From: Metarhizobium sp039808465
GTDB taxonomy: Bacteria; Pseudomonadota; Alphaproteobacteria; Rhizobiales; Rhizobiaceae
NCBI GenBank assembly: GCA_039808465.1
Contig: JBDHTA010000047.1
Coordinates: 1 to 26,775, forward strand
Reading direction: 5' to 3'
DNA length: 26,775 nucleotides
Positions within the stretch are counted from its first letter, which is position 1, and each line of letters begins with the position of its first letter. The translations under genes were made by a program, and so were the position numbers. Below, in pieces: positions 16,292 through 23,832 of the stretch. The notes under the pieces were generated by a model, which saw only the letters and a program-made list of their open reading frames with translations, searched no databases and was not told where the DNA came from.

Positions 16292-17142
16292 GGATGCGCT
16301 CGCTGCTCTTCGTTCCCGGCGACCGCGCCGACCGCTTCGGGAAGGCCGCCGCATCCGGCGCCGATGCCGTCATCATCGATCTCGAAGATTCCGTTTCTCT
16401 CGCCAATAAGGACAAGGCGCGGGAAGCGCTGCTGCGCTACGGGCCTTCCCGGCGCGGCGCGCCAGCATTGTTCGTCCGCATCAACCCGGCGGGCAGCGAA
16501 CACCTTATGGACGATCTGGACGCCGTTCGCCGGGCCGGGCCGGATGGCATCGTCCTGCCCAAATGCGAGGGGGCGCAAACCGTGGCTTTTCTCGCCCGGA
16601 AGCTGGCGGATGCGGGCTGCCCCGCCTTGCCGATCCTGCCGATCGCCACCGAGACGCCTGCGGCGATCTTCCGGCTCGGCACCTTCGCGGAGGTTTCCGG
16701 CTTGATCTGCGGCCTGACCTGGGGCGCGGAGGATCTGCCCGCCGCCATCGGGGCGGCAACCTCCCGCGAGGAGGATGGCGGTTACACGCCGCCCTATCAG
16801 ATGGTGCGGTCGCTGTCGCTGTTTGCCGCGCATGCCGCGGGCGTGCGGGCGATCGAGACCGTCTATCCGGATTTCCGTGACGAGGCCGGGCTCCACGCCT
16901 ATGCCGCCCGGGGCCGCCGCGACGGCTTTGCCGGAATGATGGCGATCCATCCGGCGCAGGTGCCGGTGATCAACCGGGCGTTTACCCCCGATGCGGCGGA
17001 AATCGGCAAGGCCCGCGCCATCGTCGCGGCGTTCCGGGCGAAGCCGGAAGCGGGCGTCATCGAAATCGGCGGGCGCATGCTCGATCGTCCGCACCTGACG
17101 GCGGCGCTGAATATCCTGTCCATGGCTGAAGGGGCGGATTGA
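16288..17142 (+). CDS. CitE-like beta-hydroxyacyl-CoA lyase; candidate (R)-HMG-CoA / citramalyl-CoA lyase
   Basis: A 284-residue TIM-barrel protein of the HpcH/HpaI-CitE family. It starts RSLLFVPGDR, has DLEDSV (31-36) and the substrate-binding Arg in FVRIN (R64). The Mg ligands are E122 (IATETP) and D149 (WGAEDL), and IHPAQV (H221) is present. These proteins split malyl-, citryl-, citramalyl- or HMG-CoA. It is not related to the DRE-TIM HMG-CoA lyase LiuE/HMGL. In M. tuberculosis the CitE-like Rv2498c, with the same neighbours, acts in leucine and itaconate breakdown. Here too it ends the leucine gene series, so cleavage of HMG-CoA to acetyl-CoA and acetoacetate is the favoured role (inference). 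It is last in the operon and overlaps the MaoC gene by ATGA. Confidence 0.85.
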   Translation: MRMRSLLFVPGDRADRFGKAAASGADAVIIDLEDSVSLANKDKAREALLRYGPSRRGAPALFVRINPAGSEHLMDDLDAVRRAGPDGIVLPKCEGAQTVAFLARKLADAGCPALPILPIATETPAAIFRLGTFAEVSGLICGLTWGAEDLPAAIGAATSREEDGGYTPPYQMVRSLSLFAAHAAGVRAIETVYPDFRDEAGLHAYAARGRRDGFAGMMAIHPAQVPVINRAFTPDAAEIGKARAIVAAFRAKPEAGVIEIGGRMLDRPHLTAALNILSMAEGAD

Positions 17143-17173
17143 ACGGCGATGCCGCCGATATCCTGCGCCACTG

Positions 17174-17193
17174 GGCCTGATATCCGTCAGGCC
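17174..17193. terminator. Stem-loop at the convergent ends of the CitE-like and second MocR genes
   Basis: GGCCTGA (17174-17180), loop TATCCG and TCAGGCC (17187-17193) form a perfect 7-bp stem. It lies 31 bases after the lyase stop and includes the stop codon of the - strand MocR gene. No long T-run follows on either strand, so it is a modest bidirectional terminator candidate. It is the only clear structure in the 44-bp convergent gap. Confidence 0.45.
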
Positions 17194-18635
17194 ATTATCC
17201 ATGACCGGAAGACATCGCCGAGCTTTGCCACGCCCTTGCCGATCAGCGCGGCGGGCATGGAAGCATAGCCGAAGATGAAACCGGCGCGGGGATCGGCGGG
17301 CGCGGCAAACAGGCGGGCAAGCGGATAGATGCCGACCCCGTTTTCCCTGGCGGCCATGGTGAAGCGTTCTTCCTCCGTGGCGGGCAGCCCGTTGAACCAC
17401 ACCACGACATGCAGGCCCGCTGAGGTTCCGGCAATCTTGATCTCGCCGCCGAAAGCCGCCGCCATGGCGTCGAGAAAGACGGCGCGCCTTTCGGCGTTGC
17501 GCCGCCGCATCCTGCGGACATGGCTTTCATAGGCGCCGGTTTCGATCATCGCGGCCAGCGCCTCCTGCTCGAAGGTCGGCGATTGGCGGTCGGCGATCTG
17601 CTTGCAGCGCAGGAAGGGCGCGACCAGCGGTTCGGGCAGCACCATGTAGCCGAGCCGCAGCATCGGCGACAGGGTTTTCGAGACGGTTCCGATATAGATC
17701 ACCCGGTCGCGGCCGGAGAGATGCAGCGGCGGAATCGGGCTGACGTCGTAGCGGTATTCGCCGTCGTAATCGTCCTCGATGATATAGCTGCTGCCTGCGA
17801 GCGCCCATTCGATCAGGGCCTGGCGGCGGCTGGCGGGAAGCACGCCGCCGAGCGGAAACTGGTGGCTGGGCGTCACGCAGGCGAGCGCCACCCCATGCGG
17901 ATCGGGAAGCGCCGCGGTCATGAGCCCGTCCCGGTCGCAGGGCACAGGCACCGGTTCCGCGCCGCTGGCGATCATCACATTGCGGGCCATGGCATAGCAG
18001 GGCTCTTCGAGCACCACCCGGCTTCCGGGGTCGACCAGCACCCGCGCGCATAAATCCAGCGCCTGCTGCGAGCCGTTGACGATGAGGATCTGGCCGGTTT
18101 CGCAGCGGATGCCGCGGGCGCGCCACAGATAGGCCTGTAGCGCCTTTCGAAGAGACGGGCTTCCGGCCGGATGCCCGTAGCCCATCCGTTCGCGATGCCT
18201 GAGAACCGCCGCTCCCAGCGCCCGGCGCCATGCGAGCTTCGGGAAATCCGTGGGCGCGATATCGCCGTAGCGGAAATCGTATTGCAGCGGCGGCTGTGCG
18301 GCGCCGGGGGTTTCCGGCAGCGCCGCCGCCCGCAGCGCATAGGCGGACAATCGATGCGCGGTTGCCGCCTCCTGCTGCCTGTGGCCGGAAAAGGCCGGGG
18401 GGCGGGCGGATGCGACCGTCGCCCGCGCCCCTTGGCGGGCCTCGATATAGCCTTCGGAAATCAACTGGTCATAGGCGGCCGTCACCGTGGTCCGCGACAG
18501 GCCAAGCTCGCTGGCGAGCAGACGGGTCGATGGCAGCCTGTCGCCCGGCCCATAGGTGCCGGAAGCGATCTGCTCGCGCAGGGAAAGATAGAGCTGCCGC
18601 GTTGCGCCGGGTTTCCGCAAGCCTGACTGGACCAA
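17187..18635 (-). CDS. MocR/PdxR-type PLP-dependent transcriptional regulator
   Basis: A protein of about 482 residues. The N-terminal GntR winged helix (12-75) reads GDRLPSTRLLASELGLSRTT and VTAAYDQLISEGYI. The C-terminal aminotransferase-like domain (from about 115) has NGSQQALDL, TPSHQFPLG, IIEDDYDGEYRY and the PLP lysine K320 in GTVSKTLSP. The phosphate-binding Arg (R327) follows seven residues later, so this is a standard PLP-binding MocR. No ATG opens the frame. The TTG at 18635 has GGAG seven bases upstream and is the best start; another in-frame TTG at 18650 has no ribosome site and would add five residues. It is divergent from a PaiB-type gene, which it probably controls together with itself. 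The effector is unknown; PdxR members respond to pyridoxal phosphate. Confidence 0.88.
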   Translation of the reverse strand: MVQSGLRKPGATRQLYLSLREQIASGTYGPGDRLPSTRLLASELGLSRTTVTAAYDQLISEGYIEARQGARATVASARPPAFSGHRQQEAATAHRLSAYALRAAALPETPGAAQPPLQYDFRYGDIAPTDFPKLAWRRALGAAVLRHRERMGYGHPAGSPSLRKALQAYLWRARGIRCETGQILIVNGSQQALDLCARVLVDPGSRVVLEEPCYAMARNVMIASGAEPVPVPCDRDGLMTAALPDPHGVALACVTPSHQFPLGGVLPASRRQALIEWALAGSSYIIEDDYDGEYRYDVSPIPPLHLSGRDRVIYIGTVSKTLSPMLRLGYMVLPEPLVAPFLRCKQIADRQSPTFEQEALAAMIETGAYESHVRRMRRRNAERRAVFLDAMAAAFGGEIKIAGTSAGLHVVVWFNGLPATEEERFTMAARENGVGIYPLARLFAAPADPRAGFIFGYASMPAALIGKGVAKLGDVFRSWIMA

Positions 18636-18709
18636 TGAAAATCTCCGCAACTGGCCGTTTATTTCGGTCCACTTGAGAGGAATATGGCAGGCAAGTCAAG
18701 GAGACGCAG
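18626..18709. promoter_or_regulatory. Candidate MocR operator repeats before the PaiB-like gene
   Basis: Three related boxes lie around the divergent starts: ACTGGACCA (18626-18634), ACTGGCCGT (18650-18658) and, inverted, CGGTCCACT (18665-18673, complement AGTGGACCG). The first two are direct repeats 24 bp apart. MocR proteins often bind spaced direct repeats, and TauR is reported to recognise CTGGAC-type sites. The first box covers the TTG start of the regulator, so self-repression is plausible. An AAGGAG (18698-18703) is the ribosome site of the + strand gene. No clear -35/-10 pair was found. Confidence 0.35.
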
Positions 18710-19333
18710 ATGTATACCCCTCCCGCATTCACAGTGAACGATATGGGTGAAATCCATGCGATGATGCGGCAATGCCATCTCGCCAACTTCATCACCGCGA
18801 CGCCGTCCGGGCCGCTGGCGACGCCCTTGCCGATGTTCCTCGATGAGAGCGAGGGAGACAAAGGCGTGCTCTACGCGCATCTCGCCCGGCCGAACCCGCA
18901 ATGGCGGCAGGAGACCATCGGCCATGGCCTTGCGGTGTTCATGGGGCCGGATGCCTATGTCACGCCGTCCTGGTACGCGTCGAAGGCCGAGCACGGCAAG
19001 GTGGTTCCCACCTGGAATTATACGGCGGTGCATGCAAGCGGGCCTGTCGAATTCTTCGAGGATGGCGACCGGCTGCTCGATGCGGTTCGCCGCCTGACCG
19101 ATCGTCACGAGGGCGCCCGCCCGATGCCATGGGGGCTATCGGACGCGCCGGACAGTTTCATCAAGGCGCAATTGCGCGGCATCGTCGGCCTGCGCATGCC
19201 GATCGTTTCGCTCGAAGGCAAGCGCAAGATGAGCCAGAACCGGCCCGAAGCCGACCGTGCCGGGGTAAAGCGCGGACTTGCCGAAAGCAGCCACGCAAGC
19301 GATGCCGCCGTGGCGGCGATGATTCCGGGCTGA
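18710..19333 (+). CDS. PaiB-family FMN-binding split-barrel protein
   Basis: A 207-residue protein with the PaiB pattern. It opens MYTPPAFTVND, then has FITATPSGPLATPLPMFLD (about 27-45), LYAHLARPNPQW (about 55-66), and the central PSWYASKAEHGKVVPTWNY (about 84-102). The C-terminal IVGLRMPIVSLEGKRKMSQNR segment is also standard. PaiB is called a negative regulator of sporulation and degradative enzymes in Bacillus, but the fold is an FMN-binding split barrel, and proteobacterial members have no proven regulatory role. It is divergent from a MocR regulator, a common pairing. AAGGAG lies before the ATG. A terminator-like hairpin follows directly. Confidence 0.87.
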   Translation: MYTPPAFTVNDMGEIHAMMRQCHLANFITATPSGPLATPLPMFLDESEGDKGVLYAHLARPNPQWRQETIGHGLAVFMGPDAYVTPSWYASKAEHGKVVPTWNYTAVHASGPVEFFEDGDRLLDAVRRLTDRHEGARPMPWGLSDAPDSFIKAQLRGIVGLRMPIVSLEGKRKMSQNRPEADRAGVKRGLAESSHASDAAVAAMIPG

Positions 19334-19355
19334 GCGGCACGGCGTGCCTTAGCCC
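19327..19355. terminator. Bidirectional terminator between the PaiB-like gene and the MFS operon
   Basis: The inner hairpin is GGCAC (19336-19340), GGC, GTGCC (19344-19348). An outer 5-bp pair, GGGCT (19327-19331) with AGCCC (19351-19355), extends it through a small asymmetric internal loop. On the + strand TCTCTTGTTT follows, giving a T-rich tail. The stem spans the stop codons of both convergent genes, whose ends are only 15 bp apart. Confidence 0.55.
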
Positions 19356-20542
19356 TCTCTTGTTTCCGGCAGCGCGCCCTTGATGACGATCGGGCCGTCG
19401 CGTTGCAGCAGCGCGATGGCGGCGCCGGAGGCGATCAGGATGCATCCGATGGTCAACCCCGCGCCCAGCGAGTGCGTGGCGTCCGTGATCAGCCCGATTG
19501 CGAAGGGGCCGAGCGTTTGGCCGAGGCCGAACAGGACGGTGAAGGCGCCGATGGCAACCGTCTGGCCGGATGCCGGGACATTGCGCTTGACGAAATCGGT
19601 CGTTGCCGCGACCACGGCAAAGAAGACGGCGCCGAAGACGATCGCCGACGCCATGACGGCCGGAAGCGACATCGACACCAGCGGGATCGCCGCGCCGATC
19701 GCGTTGATGCAGACGAGCGTGGCGAAGGCATGGGCATGGCGGCTTCGCGCAAACAGCCGCGACCAGAGCCAGGGCGCGGTCATGGCCGAAAGCCCGATCG
19801 CAAGCCAGAAGGCGGTGACATGCCAGTAGGGCTGGGCGCTGGTTTTCAGATAGGCGACCATGAAGGTCATGTAGCCGATGGAACCGGCCCCGAAGCAGGC
19901 GTAGCCGCCGAGGATCCATCGATGCGCAAGCGGACTGTAGGATGAGCGCGCCGGTTTTGCCTGGCCGCGAAACCCGGCCGGTGCCGCCGCCACGGAGCCT
20001 GCGGCCGCGAAGACGACGCCCAATGCGCCCAGCAGCAGCCATGCCGTGCGCCAGCTCTGCGCGCCGAACATCTCGATCCATTGCGGCACGAAAAGCCCGC
20101 TGAGGGCGATTCCGAATCCCGCGCCCGCATAGAAAACCCCGACGATCACCCCGCCCTGCTGCGGATGGCTGGCGGCCAGCGTCGCGGCCATCGCGCCTCC
20201 GGCGACGAAAATCCACGCGCCGGAAATGCCGGAGAGCATGCGAAAGACGCTGAGCACGGCGAAATTGCCGGTGATGCCGAGCGCCAGCACCGCGATGACG
20301 GTGACGAGCGCGCCGAGCCCGTAGGTCCGGGCCGCCCCCAGCCGCCGGGCGGTGAAGGCGGCGCTGAGCGCGCCCGCGATATAGCCGATGGCGTTGATGG
20401 TGTTCATCCAGCCCGCCTCGGAATAGGACCAGCCGAGATCCTCCTTCATCGGCGGAAGGAGAAGGCCGTAGGCGAAGCGCGCGATGCCGAGGCCGAGCGC
20501 CGGGCCGAGCGCGAGCAATCCCACCTTGACGAGCGGCTTCAT
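19349..20542 (-). CDS. MFS transporter, YbfB/YjiJ-like
   Basis: A 397-residue major-facilitator protein with about 12 hydrophobic segments. Its N-terminus, LGPALGLGIARFAYGLLLPPMKEDLGWSY written in part as GLGIARFAYGLLLPPM, is characteristic of the YbfB/YjiJ group. A charged stretch (GFRGQAKPARSSY) separates the two halves. The ATG at 20542 shares one base with the stop of the preceding MFS gene (TGATG), so translation is probably coupled. The frame is open far upstream within that gene, but only this start gives a transporter N-terminus. Last gene of the operon that starts at 25781. The substrate is unknown; uptake or export of a carboxylate handled by the operon is inference. Confidence 0.85.
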   Translation of the reverse strand: MKPLVKVGLLALGPALGLGIARFAYGLLLPPMKEDLGWSYSEAGWMNTINAIGYIAGALSAAFTARRLGAARTYGLGALVTVIAVLALGITGNFAVLSVFRMLSGISGAWIFVAGGAMAATLAASHPQQGGVIVGVFYAGAGFGIALSGLFVPQWIEMFGAQSWRTAWLLLGALGVVFAAAGSVAAAPAGFRGQAKPARSSYSPLAHRWILGGYACFGAGSIGYMTFMVAYLKTSAQPYWHVTAFWLAIGLSAMTAPWLWSRLFARSRHAHAFATLVCINAIGAAIPLVSMSLPAVMASAIVFGAVFFAVVAATTDFVKRNVPASGQTVAIGAFTVLFGLGQTLGPFAIGLITDATHSLGAGLTIGCILIASGAAIALLQRDGPIVIKGALPETREG

Positions 20543-21789
20543 CAGCGCCGCCCGCCTGCGAGCCGGACCGCGACGGGCGAAGCGCGCAGCTTCAGCATCG
20601 CCCAGGCGCCGATGACCGGCCCCGGCGCCAGAAAGGCGAAGGTCCATTGCCAGCTCCCCATCCAGCCCGCGATCTGCGGCATCAGCCAGATGACGAAGAC
20701 GGTGAGGGCGAAGCCAAGGCCCATCTGGAGCGAGAGCGCGGTTCCGACCAGATCGCGATCGGAGAGTTCCGTCACGGCGGCCGAGAAGAGGGGGGAATCG
20801 CCGATGATCGCGATGCCCCAGATCACGGCGATGATCGCGACGCACCAGACCGGCCCGTCGAAGGCGAAGCCGATCGATATCGCGCAAAGGCCGGATACGA
20901 TCATGAAGCCCGCCGTGGTGGCCGTGCGTCCGAACCGGTCGGACAGCAGCCCCCCGGCCACGCAACCGATGAAGCCGGAGGCGATGGCGGCAAAGGTCAG
21001 GAGCGATGCCGCGCTGGCCGAAAGCGCGCCGCCGAGGGCGGAACGGAAGAAAATCAGCAGCCACGCCCACATGGCGTAGAGTTCCCACATATGTCCGAAG
21101 TAACCGGCATTGACGAGCATGAGGTTCCTGTCTTTGAGAACGCGGGCGATCTGGCGGGGATCGAACACCGCCCTGCCGAAAGGATAGGGGCCTTCGCGCG
21201 CAAAGAAAAGGAAGGAAAGGCCCGCGAGCGTCGATGCCGTGCTCGAAAGGCCGATCACCATGTGCCAGTCGATCCGCTCGGTGATGGTGCGGAACAGATG
21301 CGGCATGGAGGAGCCGAGCGTCAGGGCGCCGACGACGGCCCCGAGCGCCAGCCCGCGATTGCGGACGAACCACGTCGCGACGAGCTTCATCGCGGGCGGA
21401 TACACCGCCGCCAGCGCCATGCCGGTGGCAAAGCGGCAGAGGATCGCGCCGGACGGGCCGGGTTCGAGGAGCAGCAGCGCGTTGACGGTGGCGGCCGTGA
21501 AGGACGCCGCCGCCATCAGCCGGTTGAGCCGCACGATATCCGGCAGGTTGACGAGGCTTGCCAGCAGGGCGCCCGTCACGAAGCCGATCTGCACGCCGTT
21601 CGTCAGCCAGGCCACCTGCGCATCGGATAAAGCCCATGCCAGCTTCAGTTCCGGCGTGATGGCGGTGGCGGAGAACCATGTCGTCATCGACAGCACCACC
21701 GAGACGCACAGAATGGCGAGAACCGGCCAGCGGCCCATCGCCGCTGGCGGTTCTGCGGCGGCGGGCGGGCGCGCCGTGGAATCCGGCAT
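20542..21789 (-). CDS. MFS transporter
   Basis: A 415-residue major-facilitator protein. A proline/alanine-rich cytoplasmic N-tail (1-19) precedes the first membrane segment (PVLAILCVSVVLSMTTWFSA). About 12 segments follow. The loop between segments 2 and 3 carries LVNLPDIVRLNRLMAA, the place of the MFS A-motif. The central loop contains FAREGPYPFGRAVFDPRQ. The WFSATAITPELKLAW start resembles MFS proteins annotated near nitrate/cyanate or organic-anion carriers, but I cannot name the substrate. It starts 3 bp after the MaoC gene and is joined to the next MFS gene by TGATG. Two dissimilar MFS carriers in series suggest separate roles, or a substrate and product pair. Confidence 0.85.
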   Translation of the reverse strand: MPDSTARPPAAAEPPAAMGRWPVLAILCVSVVLSMTTWFSATAITPELKLAWALSDAQVAWLTNGVQIGFVTGALLASLVNLPDIVRLNRLMAAASFTAATVNALLLLEPGPSGAILCRFATGMALAAVYPPAMKLVATWFVRNRGLALGAVVGALTLGSSMPHLFRTITERIDWHMVIGLSSTASTLAGLSFLFFAREGPYPFGRAVFDPRQIARVLKDRNLMLVNAGYFGHMWELYAMWAWLLIFFRSALGGALSASAASLLTFAAIASGFIGCVAGGLLSDRFGRTATTAGFMIVSGLCAISIGFAFDGPVWCVAIIAVIWGIAIIGDSPLFSAAVTELSDRDLVGTALSLQMGLGFALTVFVIWLMPQIAGWMGSWQWTFAFLAPGPVIGAWAMLKLRASPVAVRLAGGRR

Positions 21790-21792
21790 GGA

Positions 21793-22245
21793 TCAGGCCT
21801 TTGCGAGCGGAACGGTGTAGACGGTGGCGGTTCCGCTGAGGCAGATATCGCCCGCCTCGTTGCGCACGCTGGTCGCGACCTTGCAGATCGGCTTGTCGTC
21901 GCGAACCTCGAGGATTTCGACACGGGCGGTAATGACTTCGTCGACGCCGACCGCCTTGACGAATTTCCACTCGACGCCGAGGAAGACGGTGCCGGGGCCG
22001 GGAAGATCTTCGGCAACCACCGCGTTGAGCATGCCGGAGGTGACGCCGCCCTGAACGATGAGCTTTCCGAAAACCGACGCTTCGGCCAGCGCCCGGTCGT
22101 AATGCAGGGGATTGCGGTCTCCGGTCATGCCGGAGAAGGCTTCGATATCGCGCATCGTCGTGCGCCGTGAGCGTTCGGCGGCGTCGCCCGCCTTCGGCTT
22201 GCCCTTGATGACCCCGGCCCAGCCGTCCTGTTTCACATCGTTCAT
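21793..22245 (-). CDS. MaoC-family (R)-specific enoyl-CoA hydratase
   Basis: A 150-residue hot-dog-fold protein. Unlike the MaoC gene at 15836, it has the full catalytic pair D43 and H48 in SGMTGDRNPLHYD, typical of PhaJ-like (R)-enoyl-CoA hydratases. GGVTSGMLNAVV and FLGVEWKFVKAV are also family segments. It lies one base after the DUF35 gene and three before an MFS gene. The neighbours DUF35 and a thiolase-like protein suggest that it hydrates an enoyl-CoA to a beta-hydroxyacyl-CoA for a retro-aldol split. That is inference from the ChsH1/ChsH2/Ltp2 arrangement of actinobacterial steroid degradation. PhaJ-type provision of monomers for polyhydroxyalkanoate is an alternative. Confidence 0.87.
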   Translation of the reverse strand: MNDVKQDGWAGVIKGKPKAGDAAERSRRTTMRDIEAFSGMTGDRNPLHYDRALAEASVFGKLIVQGGVTSGMLNAVVAEDLPGPGTVFLGVEWKFVKAVGVDEVITARVEILEVRDDKPICKVATSVRNEAGDICLSGTATVYTVPLAKA

Positions 22246-22246
22246 G

Positions 22247-22675
22247 TCATGCCCTTTCCTGGGATTGCTTCTGGCGGAAGGCGGGCAGCGTCTGCCCGCC
22301 GATTCGTGTCGGGACCATTTCGACGGCCGTGCCGATGGCGAGGTCTTCCCCGGGCTCGCGCAGGATGAAGCTCAGCATGGCCGGACCTTCCTCGATTTCA
22401 ACGATCCCGACGGCATAGGGCGCGATCGGCAGCCAGCCCGGATGGCCCGGCTTGTGGACGATCGAGAAGGATTTGAGGCGGCCGCGCCCCGAGGCGTCTT
22501 TCCAGACGAGGCGCTCGCTCCAGCAATGCGGGCAGATGGGGCGCGGATAGAAGACGGCGCTGCCGCAATCCTCGCAATGCTGGATGACGAGGCGGCCTTC
22601 CCGCGCCGCCGCCCAGAAGGGGGCTGTCAGCGCGGTAACGGTCGGGCCGGGGGTTTTCAGAAGATCGAGATCCAT
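22247..22675 (-). CDS. DUF35 Zn-ribbon/OB-fold protein, partner of the thiolase-like gene
   Basis: A 142-residue protein of the DUF35 family. An N-terminal helix (TAPFWAAAREGRL, about 17-29) leads to a zinc ribbon with C34, C37, C48 and C51 (HCEDCG; ICPHCW), then an OB fold (about 60-125; GRGRLKSFSIVHKP, APYAVGIVEIEEG). DUF35 proteins act with thiolase-fold partners: ChsH2 with Ltp2 in steroid side-chain cleavage, PhlB with PhlC in acetylphloroglucinol synthesis, and archaeal thiolase/HMG-CoA synthase complexes. Here its start shares one base with the stop of the thiolase-like gene (TGATG), as expected for subunits made together. Confidence 0.88.
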   Translation of the reverse strand: MDLDLLKTPGPTVTALTAPFWAAAREGRLVIQHCEDCGSAVFYPRPICPHCWSERLVWKDASGRGRLKSFSIVHKPGHPGWLPIAPYAVGIVEIEEGPAMLSFILREPGEDLAIGTAVEMVPTRIGGQTLPAFRQKQSQERA

Positions 22676-23832
22676 CAGTCAGCTCCCAGAACAAGTGCCG
22701 TCGCTTCGCTGACGGTGGCGCCATTGCCGGTGACGAGGGCGAGTTGGGGATTGGCGATCTGCCGCCCGGCCGCCGATCCGCGCAACTGGCGCACGGCTTC
22801 GACGATATGCGTCATGCCGCCCGCAAGATCGGGCTGGCCGAAGCCGATCTGCCCGCCATGGGTGTTGAGCGGCGTGTCGCCGGAAAAGGAAAGGTCGCGC
22901 CCCCTCAGCCACGCGCCGAATTGGCCCGGCCCGCACAGACCGGCATCCTCTATGGTCAGGGCAACCATGATCGTATAGCAGTCATAGAGCGACAGCAGGT
23001 TCATATCCTGCGCGGAGGTGCCCGATTGCGCGAAGGCGCTGGCCATCGCCTGCTTCAGCGGGCCGCTCGTCAGATCCGGCGCCTGCGAGGCGGCGCGATG
23101 GGTGATTTTCTCGCCCGCGCCCAGAATGTGAACCAGCCGCTGCCCGCGCTCCCGCGCCCGCTTGACCGAGGTGACGATAACCGCCTCGGCGCCCGCGACG
23201 GGCATCACGATTTCGTATAGATGCAGCGGGGAGGCGACCATCGGCGAGGCCAGAACCTCCGCCACGCTTGCCGGTTTGCCATGGAAGATCGCATCCGGGT
23301 TGAACTGCGCGTTGTGGCGGGCCCAGGCGGCGATCGCCGCGAAATCCTCGGCCGCGCTGCCGAAGCGGGCCATATGCGCCTGCATGAAAAGCGCGTAGGA
23401 AATATTGGCGCCGGAGGCTCCGAAGGGAACGTCGAATTCGCGGATCGGGTTGCGGTTGGGCGAGCGCGGCGGGTTGTCGTCACGCGCATTGCCGAGAACG
23501 CAGAGCACCGTCTCGCACATGCCCGCCTGAATGGCGGCGGCGGCGCGCCAGACCATGCCCGCGCCGGATGCGCCGCCGAGATCGACGACATTGCCCATCG
23601 CCGGCTTCAGGCCGAGATATTCGGCAATCGTCGCGGGCACATGCTGCGGCGTCTCGCCGACCTGCGGGCCGACCAGCAGCCCGTCGATCTCATAGGGCTC
23701 GATGCCCGCATCGGCGACGGCCGCCGCCGATACCCTTGCCAGCATTTCGAGCGTGGTCACCCCTTCGGTGCGGCGCTGCGGCCTGAGTTCGCCGATGCCG
23801 ATGATCGCGCCTTTCGATCGTGCCGTTGTCAT
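22675..23832 (-). CDS. Thiolase-fold protein lacking the catalytic Cys (Ltp/SCP-x-like, possible retro-aldolase)
   Basis: A 385-residue thiolase-superfamily protein of the lipid-transfer/SCP-x group. Where thiolases carry the nucleophilic Cys (x-C-A-S-G), this protein reads LGGASGAGM (85-93), with Gly in place of Cys, so ordinary thiolysis is unlikely. It keeps SLYDCYTIMV (281-290), GLCGPGQ (298-304) and NTHGGQIGFG (323-332), typical of the group. Ltp2, a Cys-less relative, is a retro-aldolase that works with a DUF35 partner and uses tyrosines; Y283 and Y287 are candidates by position only. It overlaps the upstream CoA-ligase gene by 4 bp (ATGA) and is coupled to the DUF35 gene. The substrate is unknown; a beta-hydroxyacyl-CoA made by the operon's MaoC hydratase is the favoured guess. 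Confidence 0.85.
   Translation of the reverse strand: MTTARSKGAIIGIGELRPQRRTEGVTTLEMLARVSAAAVADAGIEPYEIDGLLVGPQVGETPQHVPATIAEYLGLKPAMGNVVDLGGASGAGMVWRAAAAIQAGMCETVLCVLGNARDDNPPRSPNRNPIREFDVPFGASGANISYALFMQAHMARFGSAAEDFAAIAAWARHNAQFNPDAIFHGKPASVAEVLASPMVASPLHLYEIVMPVAGAEAVIVTSVKRARERGQRLVHILGAGEKITHRAASQAPDLTSGPLKQAMASAFAQSGTSAQDMNLLSLYDCYTIMVALTIEDAGLCGPGQFGAWLRGRDLSFSGDTPLNTHGGQIGFGQPDLAGGMTHIVEAVRQLRGSAAGRQIANPQLALVTGNGATVSEATALVLGAD

Noticed and set aside
16288..17142. Citrate lyase beta subunit (CitE) as the function of the lyase gene
   Set aside because: No citrate lyase alpha or gamma (acyl carrier) subunit genes are near. Stand-alone CitE-like proteins act on CoA esters, and the neighbours are leucine genes.
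22247..23832. Assignment of the thiolase-like/DUF35 pair to steroid degradation
   Set aside because: Only the architecture resembles ChsH2/Ltp2. No steroid ring-cleavage or side-chain dehydrogenase genes are in the window, and the ligase is acetoacetate-type.
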